From Rotaria macrura (Eukaryota > Rotifera > Eurotatoria > Philodinida > Philodinidae): a stretch of DNA of 64,000 nucleotides. Within the stretch, counting starts at the first letter, position 1. Every line of letters starts with the position of its first letter. Made by a program: the position numbers and the translations under genes. The notes under the pieces are model-generated. The model was not told the DNA's origin. It was given only the letters and a program-made list of their open reading frames with translations, and searched no databases. The stretch spans positions 146,716 to 210,715 of the forward strand of contig OENT01000110.1 of assembly GCA_900239685.1 (NCBI GenBank), given 5' to 3'. This document shows, piece by piece, positions 35,837-46,754 of this stretch.

Positions 35837-38800
35837 TTAACGTGGAAGCGTATTGAATGATGATATCTGACAAGATTTGATTGATAATGAATCAAAATTT
35901 GAGCTCGTTGATGAAGGCATTGAATCTAAATAAGAAATTAACATCGTTGATTTTCTTTTTCTTTTTCGAAATTTTTTTTTGAAAAGTAAACATACTTGAG
36001 TTTATCGGTCGTTTCCATTTGGAAAAAGCTTTAGAAGGAAAAAAAACGAAGAAATCGAGATGTCATCTTTTATTAAATAGCTTGAAAAAAATTCTATTAA
36101 TATTCATCATCTATTAAGGTACTTCCGTTCTATCTATAATATATTCTCCGTTTTCATTGTATAAGAAAATCTAGACACTTTCAACCAACATTATTCTTAG
36201 TCAAATATGGTAAACAATTTACATTAGCGAGTCTTTATAGATAGTCTGATGTGTCTGTCAAGTTCGGTAAATATTCGAATACTATCATTGAGGCTTGTAC
36301 AGTATGGCGATCAATTTTACACGACATGCTTCATCAATAATCTTTGTAAACAATGCCAAAAAGTAGTAAATTAGCTTTGTTATTGAAGATGAATGTGACG
36401 AAGAGAACTGAATAACAATTATTTATTATATTTGCCATAATCGGTTATTTTTTTCACTTAAGAAAATCGAATGTTTCAAAGCAGTGATAAGATCGAATGA
36501 AGCTTAGTTTCATTCGATAATTTTTATGCTAATCGGATTCGATCGAACATTTGTCTTACGACAAAAGTCGAACAAAATGATAAATAGCGTTTGAAATGAG
36601 TCTTATCTCATTAGATAAGCCCTGTTGAGACGAGCGAAAGCCGAAATAGAATCGTGACAACTATGAATCTTTCTTCTTTAATTATGATCAATTTGGTAAG
36701 TTTTTCAAGAAACTGCCGTATATTCTCTCATGCCATTGTACGAATTCAATTCAGACTTAAGGCAATTTTCCTCGTATAAATAAACTCTTAAATAGAAATA
36801 ACTCACTGACGTTACGCATCAGATTCAGCAGTGTCATCTATCTTTCGGATACTCATATTTAATGATTCTTCTCTAAGCACTGGGTTGGTATTAGCATACA
36901 CGATATTAGAAAATGGAACAATTTCACCATTGAAGCATCCTAATACCAGAAACTTGAAGTTTAAACTAGGATTCAAGTTTGCAGATAATATAAAACATAG
37001 CAGAAGGTTTAGTCACGTAAATAATTTTAGCTAACGAGGAAAAGTTCATGATCACAAAGTACTATTAGCTTTCTTTCATGTCAATCTGCTGTATTCAATG
37101 GAATAAAATTCATCTGAAAATGGAACTTATCATTTGAAGAGCTTCTCTCGTGCTTAGTCAATCATACTCTATGTGATTTATTCATTAGTCTAATCGAAAG
37201 ATTGATTAAATTTTAAAAAGATCGAACTACAATATTTTTCACTTCATTTCCCTGTTAGCTTCACTCTGCTTACTCTTTCAACATGATTAAATGCAATGTT
37301 TTATTATTAATTCATTCATGACAACGTGTCCTTGGGGACCGTTTTGCAAATAGATTTTTTTAGGGAAAAACATATTATTCTGTTTTTCAAAAGAAAACAT
37401 CAATAAATAATATTCAAGAAAAAAATTTATAAAAACTGTTGTTATTCAATCATTCATTAACAATGTTGTTTTATATATTCTATTTCGAATAATATATGAC
37501 ACTCGTCGACTCTCATGTCTTCGTACAGAATCTTATCATGAGATAAACTTTGATATATGTGCTCTTACATATGACTTGGAACGTATTCTAAACCTATAAG
37601 TTAGTCTAATTGCTTTTATAATCTTACCTTTCGTCCACGGTAGAAAAGGACTTCGTTTTTTATCTTTTCTTTCTTCATCTTTAAATTTAATCTATTCGTA
37701 GAAAGAAAAAACATAAAGAAGATATTATGCAATAAATAAAATACAAATTATGATTTTATTTTCCATACAAAATTATTTGCCCGTTCTTCAGTGTGTGTCA
37801 ACATTTGTAGTTGCGAATATGAAATAGATTTGCCTTGTACTTCATTTCGAATACAATTTTTATATATATCTGACTTGAGAAATCTCGTATACGAATCGTA
37901 TTTCATTAATTGATAGATCTGATTTTGTGCTTTTTCAAATAGATAAATATTTGGATTGGTTAACAATAATTGTTGACATTCTTGTCTAGTTCGATTATCA
38001 ATATTGATACGACATGAACCATCATCTGTATCGTGTAAATACGTTGACCAAATAGAATTCGCTCTGGTACGAATCTAAAACGATGAAAAACGTTGTCTTG
38101 TTTTTTCTCTCTCCGAACGACAGAAATATCATTGAACAAAACGAACTTCGTCTGGATCTGACAATTTTTTTAATTTTTCACATTCAATCCAAAATTGAAT
38201 ATTTTCTTGACTGAATTCTTTTTTTAGAAATTCCGTAAATACATGTAGACCCATTTCATCGTTGAGCAACTTTTCAAAACAAAATGCCCACGATGTGGCC
38301 GATGAATTTTCTTCGTTTAAATTAATTGAAACTTCGTTGATACTTGTTTCGTGTTGTAACGATGATTCATTTTCATCATTGATTTCGGTTAAAGACTAGT
38401 CGAATTCGAAAGAAGATTATTTTTCAGATAAAAAAAACTAAAAAAAAGGAAGTCAATATGAGAAACATACAGGACCACTCGTGAGAATATATGCTGAAGC
38501 AAATCGTGCACGTAAATCTTCAATCGATGATGGATGATCCAAAAATGGACTAGAAGGATGATAATGAAAATTATTTCCATCAATTAAATGCGAATCGTTG
38601 GCAAATGAATGACGACGAGGATGATGATCAATCCATAAAAATTGACCTGTCATCGCCGTCGTCGTTGTTGTTGTTGTGGTTGAACTAACAACTCCTAATT
38701 CGTTGTCAAGTAATTCCCCATCTGATAATGATGATGATGATGATGATGAACATGGAACTGGACAAGAATCATCATCATGACAAAATCTTTATTTGAAAAC

Positions 38801-41800
38801 AATATCGATGAGAATTTTAATTCGTTAAAAGGCAACGAAAGATTTTACTCGGGTGGTGGTGGTATGCTTCTTTGACGCCGATCGTCTTCGTCTTCTTCTT
38901 CTTCTTCTTCGTCATTTTCTTCTATGGAAGATCGCAGTGGATTCGGTGATGATGATTCAACAGATGATTGAGATGTTGTTCCCGTTGTACAAGAGTCAAT
39001 ATTCGAATCGATGGATGTTGCACAAGAACTATTTGTTGAACACGTATCTAAAAGGGATTTAGAATTATTTGAGAGAAGTTCATCTCAACAATTGATGTCT
39101 GACGAAAATTTTCAACGAATATAGACACCATCAAGTGATGATAGAAAACTTTTGGATATAAAATAAATAGAATAAATATTTTATTATCGTATGTTTTCAA
39201 AAGTCAAACATGAGTGTTCGCAACGTAGACGAAGAATTAGGTGTGACTCAATTCGATTCTAATGGGTATCTGTCAGTGAATGAGTTATCCAGCCGGAATC
39301 AACACAAGAGTATCCGAGACTAAATTCATTTCGTTATCTGTACAGGTAAGTTCATTCTTTAATCTGTCATCTACGATCTTAGGTTTTGTTTATTGATTAT
39401 CTAGTTCGAGATTTTAATCTCGAAAATTTAGAATTTCATCTACAAGATATTTTTTACACTAGTTGTTCGAGTTTGATTTTTGAAGAAATAAAATTGTAGT
39501 CCTTCTTGCCGCTGTTAAAACATCGTCTGACTTATTATCTGTATTGACTGACCATCTTTCTAAGAAAACCTGAAATGTGTCCATGCCATTTAAACGTGGA
39601 AAAAAAACTCTTAAATCATCTTTCAAGTTGAGTTTCTAAATGGAACTTCGTTCTAATGAATCTCTAAGGAGAACTAACTCAATATCAGCAGGGATTCAAG
39701 AAATCCAAAGCCTAGGAATAGGTTGTATAAAAGCTTGGGTTTGATTCAGATTTAACCCTCAATATTCCAAAATATGAAGAAACTTTGTAAGATAAAGTTG
39801 CACAATACAGAAAACAATTTGAAGTGTTTACTATGAATATGAAACGGTTTACATTTGATATAAATTTAAAGTTCGGACTACAATTTTGTGCAAATCTTAA
39901 CTATATCTCTAATCAGGAATCCAAAATCTGAGCCAAACATTACGATAGCTGCAGTCGTGAGATTTAAAATTTAACGAAATCTACACCATAGAACTTAGTT
40001 CGAATCAAATACAAATTCAGACACTTAATCCAAGTCCCAATCTCATAGACTTGGCGCCAAATTCCAAACATATTCAAGAATTGTTGCAACTCTAAATATC
40101 TTCGTGTAATGAAATTTTCAATTTGTTTCTAGTATCCAGAATAAAATCAACTAATAAACAGTAAGATTTCGTCCGATACTGGGAACTCTGATGGATGCTA
40201 CCGAAACTTTTGACGTTTCCACAATTCTTATTAGAAATTCATATGTTATCTATGTGAAATCGGAGCTTGAAAATTCTTCTGAAAGATGATAGGAGAAAGA
40301 AGAAAATTGTTTAATCATTTGAAAGATTCAGCAATAGTTATCATAGCTGAAAAGTCAATGTTGTATTTTCTTATGCATAGGAAAGCATCGAATGAAGTCT
40401 TCGTGCTGACGTCATTTTCTATGGTTAATATGTTTTCCCGACGTAAAAGAATCAGCACGTAGATTATTCAAATGACATGACTTATCAATTGATATTCTAC
40501 AACAAAATTCTAGTAGGTTTCCCGTAAGTCCTCACAGAAAGTCTACAAGAATAAATTTTAAACAACTTAAATGATGACAAAGAATATCAAAATGAATATT
40601 GATTAGAATTTCAGAAAAATTATCTCTATGAGAAAAGTCTGTCTCATCGATTAGGACACCAACCAATTGAATTATGTACAATTTAATTTCTATCATTTCA
40701 GGTAAATAGAATTCAATGCTTACCTTTCAGATTTGGGTACTGAAATTAGCTAACCGCAGCTATCAGCAAGAATACTATTTTCATATGAATAGGCCAATCT
40801 GATGAGCTATGTATCATAGAGAACAGTAATAGTTCGGAAGTGATTTTAACTGTTTAGTCAAGGAAAAGCTGTTAGAAAGTATGGCTACATGAAGATATAT
40901 AAAACCAACATCGACTATTATCGAAGTAGAGATTTTCGACAAACCTGGCTCGTCTAATTTGTTCTGCTTGTGTTTATTTTCCATATGACATTGATGATTT
41001 GAACAATGTTTAGCTCGAGCAAATAAACATTGTATTATTCTATTTCTTTCATCGATTGACGCTGCACGAAAAACAAACATTGAACTTGAATTGTGTTCAT
41101 ATTTAAATTTATTTATATTTTCATCGATTTTAATTGAACAATAAAGTATAAGTGCAAATAATGTTGGTTGTGTATGAAATAAACAAATGTAACTTAGATA
41201 TTTTCCAGCTAAGAATTTATACCATAATGGATTTATTTGAAATTGCTTACATTGTATACGAAATTCAATTTTATTCGATGTCGAATTTAATATTGAACGT
41301 TTGAGAAATTTTTGTATTTTTCTAACTAATTCATTCTGATTGTTATTATTATTATTATGATCAATATCCAAATAGCCGAGAAAGTCAATCGAAGGAAACG
41401 TATATAATGTTTGATGATTGAATGATAATGACGATTGTGAATCAATTAGATTAACACCAGGTGTCAACGATGAATACATGTCTTTCAATAGAATAATATC
41501 ATTTATTTGTGATAGTAACATTCGAAGATTTGTACTAATAAGAACTTTTGATAGACGTTGACGACTTATACTGGGAAAAGATTTTTGATTGTGGTGGTGA
41601 TGATGATGATGATGATGATTGTGGGGGTGAAACATATGGTCTGATGTCGTACTTGTTGTAGAATCTTGAGACGATGATGTTAGACTTTCTCGAGCTTTTT
41701 TATAGTAATGTTTTATTGGATATTTATTTGTTGTTGATGATACTGATGAGCCGGTATTTACATCACGAAGTATACGTCCGCGTAGAGCTTCATTAACCGA

Positions 41801-42214
41801 TATTTTTGATGTTATGTGACGAGGCGACGGTGATAAAATATTTTCTTTACATTCCACACTGTCATCGTTATCGACATCATCATCGGGATCGAGAACCTAG
41901 AAGAATCGTTTTTTATTCACTCATAAAAATAAATCATGTAATCCGATCTTCATTCTTACTTCAAGTACAAGTAAATTTGTATGTTTAGCATAAACAAGTC
42001 TTTTAACATCGTCGTGTCTTGCATCGAGTACATTGTATCCGTTGACTTTAGCTAGAATTTGTCCTGAACGAAGGCCACTTGCTTGAGCTAAACTCCCTGA
42101 ATAGACACATATCGAACAGGGTTGTTCGTATTGTATAGCAAAACCAAATTTATCTCGTTCACTTCTACGACGAAGTTCAATTCTATGTAATATAGATCGA
42201 GAGTGCTCATTCAT
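35837..42214 (-). CDS. RGS12/loco-type regulator: PDZ, PTB and RGS, without Ras-binding domains
   Basis: Exons: 42214-41960, 41896-40945, 39047-38849, 38786-38471, 38395-38147, 38074-37769, 37691-37628, 36028-35996, 35925-35837. They add up to 820 aa in frame. PDZ (residues about 12-85) has the KFGFAI carboxylate-binding loop and GLRSGQILAKVNG. After a His run (about 175-188) comes a PTB domain (about 250-390) with FLGYLDI, YCSIKIDEN and MFVFRAASIDERNRI. A Ser/Glu-rich linker precedes RGS (about 609-720) with EFSQENIQFW and DSYTRF, then KRSPFLPWTK. The end is short: KWKRPINSNS..., Ser-rich, and a stop. PDZ-PTB-RGS order is diagnostic of RGS12 among RGS proteins; the RBD and GoLoco parts normally following are absent. 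The start ATG has an in-frame TAA directly upstream. The role inferred is a membrane-receptor-linked GTPase-activating scaffold for Gi-type alpha subunits. Confidence 0.88.
37996..38280. repeat. Near-identical RGS tract, upstream copy
   Basis: Partner of 25192-25476, same orientation, same length, and the intron is also 72 bp. It lies inside the upstream RGS gene. Confidence 0.85.
39048..40944 (-). other. Large intron of the upstream RGS gene
   Basis: A 1.9-kb phase-1 intron between the PTB exon (donor CCAG|GTTTGT) and an acidic linker exon (acceptor CCCTTTTAG). I see no coding exon, RNA gene or element inside it. Confidence 0.6.
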
Positions 42215-43270
42215 TTATATTTATATCTTAAACAAGAAACAAAAAAAGAAAGAATTTTTCAGAATCATTTTACAGAAATATAAGCAGCGTTTGTTTTTCT
42301 TTAATATACAGAAAAAAAAGAAAATTTGAAATCGATTATGACTACAGATAAATTTATGAACACTGTTCTAGAACACAAGTACACAAATGTGTTCGTGCGG
42401 CCGTTTGCCTAATGTTTTAAAATTTTGATCATCGATGACTGTTTGAAATGCATACTTCAATCTAAACATCAATATTGAAATTAATCAATAAAAGTATTTA
42501 GTAAAAATTGAAATCAGCAGCAGTTAGTAATTGAAAGACGAACTATGAAAAGATGGGTATCCCGACAAGTTTCATAAAAACAGTACATTAGACATTAACA
42601 TTTGATTACACGTTTTCAGCTGATGTTTTTAATGAAATTGACCGAAAACATTTTGAGAAAACCTGATACTCAAGACTCGATATAATTTTCTCTTCTTTTC
42701 CAAACGGTAAACACCCGCAGATTTTTATCTAGTTACCATCTATGATCATTCCGAAAATACGCAAGGTTGTCTAAATTTTTTGAAATGAATAATACTTTCA
42801 CAGAGTAACAAAGTTTTCGTATAATATAATTTTCTTTGGAATGCATTCATGAAATCGAAGAAAATATATTACAATGAAAACTTTGCAGATTGGGAATGAC
42901 TCTGAGCGAAATAAAGAAATATCTCTACAATCAATCTATAGTAAATTTTAGGATCTATGTATTCATTTTCAAGTCGAACATTATCTTTTTATATTTAAAA
43001 CTAAAGGCAACTAATTACTTGTGAGACTTTGCAATGTAGTATAAGTGGTTCAAAGCGGCATTTATTCGTACTAGATTAGTGATCGTACTATCGTCTTATT
43101 TTTGTTGAAGCGACTCATTTTCAAGTATTCTTGTTAATAATCAAATTATCAACTCAAATGATGCTTAGGAGAACAAAAAAAAACAGTTGAACAACGATCT
43201 TTCTGATACGATTTGACTATGTTTTGAATGATCATAATCAAAATGCGTTTTGGTCAGCGAGAAAAAATTT
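42215..43270. other. Intergenic between RGS gene and GOLGA7
   Basis: About 1 kb of AT-rich sequence. It should contain the promoter and 5' untranslated region of the upstream RGS gene and the 3' end of GOLGA7. No further gene seen. Confidence 0.5.
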
Positions 43271-43795
43271 TCATCTCTCCACTCTATTAAGAGATTTGAA
43301 ACTTACACATCGGAGTCCTTTTTCCATTGGATCAACCATGAAAATGCCACGAGGATTCAGAACACTGATGTTCTTCGCTTCGATAAATTTAGCCGCACGT
43401 TTAACACACTAGGTATATATTTTTATTCAAATCATACATAAGAGTTCTTTTGAAATATTCTTACCTTTTCATAATGTGTAGGCATGCAAAGTAGAAGTAA
43501 GTAACCAGTTAAACAAGCACAACAATTTTCCGTGAATGTCCTACAGGACAAGGCCTCAGCATCCGCGAAAATCGCATTAATACCACGCATTATTTCTGAA
43601 AATTCGTTAGGATCAATCTAAATCCGTTCCAAAATCATGTAGAATAGGTAAGAAAAAGATTGATAATTGACCTACTCGGTTCTCAAGTTCATTAGGAAAG
43701 TGTTCTTGAAATTTCACTGCAGTGCCTTCAGTATAATCACGTTGAATAAATAATTTTTTGGAATGATCACTTGTCAAACGTGTAGTATCATCCAT
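43271..43795 (-). CDS. GOLGA7: Golgin A7 / ERF4-type palmitoyltransferase partner
   Basis: Three exons (43795-43676, 43617-43465, 43408-43271) give 136 aa, about the family's usual length. GOLGA7 binds DHHC9 at the Golgi to form the enzyme that palmitoylates H- and N-Ras. The family signature is clear: KLFIQRDYTEGTAVKFQ near residue 14, FPNELENR|IDPNEF across the first intron, the cysteine cluster CCACLTGY where the vertebrate protein is itself palmitoylated, THYEK before the second intron, and NPRGIFMVDPMEKGLR near the end. The tail after GLR is divergent. Introns are 58 and 56 bp. A GTAAGT at the end of the third exon is followed by AG only 23 bases on, too short for an intron, so I read through to the TGA. 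Confidence 0.92.
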
Positions 43796-45715
43796 TCCAA
43801 AATCGATAAGTTTCTAAGTTTCGTGGATTATTTAATGAAAAGGAAAAAAAGACGAGATAGACAACAACGTCTTGTTCTCTTCAATGATTGGTGGATTAAA
43901 CGTGATTAGACAGATACTTGACATTACTAGATGACGCTACTGAGTGACTCATTTACTTCAATATGAGTATGAGTATATAAAACTAACCAACACTACGAGT
44001 AGAACTATATCATATAGATTACACGAAATATTACTGGAATAAAAATATTTTTATCTACACGAGATATACAATCATCGGAGAAGTAATCATGTTAGAACCT
44101 ATGCACTACAGAGTACATTGAATTTATGCTAAGTCAGATGCTTCTGTTCTCTTGATTGATTTAGTTTGCTTGTTTACGTAAATGATAATTGTTGTTATCG
44201 ATATGTACGAACAAGAAAAACTCTGGTTAGTTTCATTCCTCGATAGAAATACTGCAGATAAGACATATCATTAAGAATATGGCTCTTTGCGTCAAAAGGC
44301 TCCATTTGGGTTTCAATAAATTGAATATCACAATATTATGATAAGAGTACATAAACATAGAAAGACAATACATGCTTAAAAGAACACAATAAGTTAGCTT
44401 AGCGACACAGTGAGATTATGATCAGCGTGGGGTGAAAAACTGATGAGAATTATCGTTCTCGTCATTTAATCTAAAACAAATTGTCAACGGCGAGGTGCTT
44501 GGAATATGTGTTGATACTAACAGAACTTCTTTACAGGTTGCTGTGTGATCAGCAGATTCTTGGTAAAGAATTTTTTAATAATAGAACGATTCAAAACTCT
44601 AGACTTAAGTATATTAAGTACTACATTCGATGAGTATCTATAGTATACAACGCTTGTTATAGAGAACGATGAATACTTGATCAACGGGAAAATAAATACC
44701 TTTCGTTGAAAGCGAAATAATGAACGCGCAATTATACCTACGTACATTTTCAATGTTATTTCAAAGCATATCAACGTATTGCGAGATACGATGTTTAGTA
44801 TGTAGGATGTGAATGTAGCTCTCATCCAGACTTAATGATACCTAAGTGCCTACACTGAGGTTCATTATTTAGAAATCTATCGACATTCCTTTTTAAATTT
44901 AGCTTTCATATTCACGTAAAATTTAGACAACTATCAATGTGTCCACTACGATTTAAATGCAATCATTACAGAGAGTATCTATTTTTTGTTTCCTTTTCAA
45001 TCTTCATCTCAGAACTGGACAAGCAATAATTGAGAATAAATTATAGTTTAAATTTTTCGAAGTATGAAAAAGATTTTCGTTTTCTCTAACGTTTCATTAA
45101 TGCCTAAAATTTTTGTTACGCTTAATCGAATAGTTACTATTAATAAAAGTAAATACCAGACTAATGCATTTATGAATAATATTCATCTTCAATATTACTA
45201 AAGTGAAAATCTCGAAAGGAAACGTTGACTGCAGAAATAATCCAATGTAGTCTATATAGAAAATTTGGATTTCGCAAATACTGTGTGGTCGCAGTCGCAG
45301 CAACTCTCCGAAGAAATATAGGAACGAATAGACGTCAAATATGCAGGACACTGATTTCTTGTACGAGAATATTTATACATCTAAACGTGTCGCAGCATTA
45401 TTGTAGATGGTACCGTCTTTATTATCATACATCGAATAAGCTAAATAAAGATATTGTGAAATTGTGATAGAAGTTACATAGTAATTAGTTTTTTCTACAG
45501 AAATAAAACCTGGTTTATGTTCAATGAATTTTCAACTGTTTTACAGATAAATGCTATGTAAATAGTACGAAATTAAAATGAATAAAAATTACAAAGAAAG
45601 TTTTTTTTTTATTGTATAGAGAACAAGCAATATTTTTTTAAACTAGTATTATAGTACCTAGGTTTCAAACTACACAATAAAATTATGTCCATGTTAAAAA
45701 CTACAATAAAACAAC
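43796..45715. other. Intergenic, no supported gene
   Basis: AT-rich sequence. A 102-codon minus-strand frame at 44517-44825 and an 84-codon frame at 45097-45351 have no recognisable domain or splice context. Confidence 0.4.
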
Positions 45716-46754
45716 CAGTGGCATCATCAGAAAGAAATATGGGTAGTGGGGGCTCAGTTCCCTTACCCCATCTGTCTGCTGTGACTCTCTTCAGATATCT
45801 ATCATGTTCATATATGTAACAGTGCTTTTACTGGAAAGCAAAGCAAACAGTAGTGCAAATTGTACCGATTCTATCAGCACATCAATTTTCCTATTCAGGC
45901 CAATGCTTCCGGAGAACGTTTACGACAGGAACCAATAGTAAAACAAGGTGAAAGTCACGTTGCCCTGCATGGAAACACGGGAAACTGTAAGGAGAAGTAA
46001 GCATTATTCAAGTTGGAGAATTTTCGGATTTCCCCGATGATTTTCGGCTGGTTTCTGCTGAAGAATACAGGAAGTTGGTCAGCGAATCTACTGGAAGAAA
46101 TCCAAAATTTTTCTTTTGGAAAAACTACTTCCATGTTCCAGTGATTACCGTAGTTTTCTGTACCGAAATTGACCCGCACTTGTGTCGACTTGAATAGTAT
46201 TTTAGCGTAATTCGATTATGCTCGTTAATGCCTGAAAAGCTATCAATGAGTTGCTCGAAATATATATCTGTATCATGTTCAATAGCTAGAAGACAAAGAT
46301 CACGGAAATGAGTGTCAGTCATAGAATTGTGAACTGTTACTTTAAGCAATTTCATTTTTTGAAATATAGTTTCCCACGTTGTTGCAGATAGCGGGATTTT
46401 TATTGTCATTTGTGTAACGCTGACAAACACTGAAAATGCTTCTGTAAATTGATGCCAATCGTGATGTACGCCGATACTAATAGTGGATGATTTATTTAGT
46501 AGCATTTATTTTACTACCATGAACTCATTAGGTATAGTCTTTAGTATTAATGATACATATTTATTTCAGAAAATTAAAGATGGCACTTAATCACTTTCAG
46601 TGTGTAATTTTATATAGAGCTTCGACAATTAAAAGTTCCAACACTGAGCTATCAATGGTTGTCATTTGTTTTTATTCGAGAAATTTTCTCGGTAAGCTGA
46701 AATGCTGAAGAGTGGAGGGTCCGAAGAAGATCGGTGCAGGGACCCCACTAGCAA
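45716..46754 (-). mobile_element. Decayed hAT-type DNA transposon
   Basis: The left edge reads CAGTGGCATCATCAG, close to the CAGTGGC start common in hAT elements. The right edge ends GGGACCCCACTAG, whose complement CTAGTGGGGTCCC is a plausible but imperfect partner. Between them on the minus strand lies a transposase C-terminal fragment. I could not find matching 8-bp target duplications, so the limits are approximate and the element may be truncated inside. Confidence 0.45.
46125..46505 (-). pseudogene. hAT transposase C-terminal (dimerisation) fragment
   Basis: A 126-codon frame. The middle, IPLSATTWETIFQKMKLLKV followed by NSMTDTHFRDLCLLAIEHD and FEQLIDSF, follows the layout of the hAT family C-terminal dimerisation region (P-x-S/T-x-x-x-x-E-x-x-F-x-x-x-K-L-I-K ... 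S-M-x-x-x-R-L-x-x-L-x-L-x-x-I-E ... E-x-x-I-D-x-F). The catalytic N-terminal parts are not visible upstream, so it is a relic. This is assigned from pattern memory; a profile search would settle it. Confidence 0.55.

Noticed and set aside
43248..43270. Possible fourth GOLGA7 exon after a GTAAGT donor
   Set aside because: The nearest acceptor gives a 23-bp intron, far too short; reading through gives a normal-length protein.
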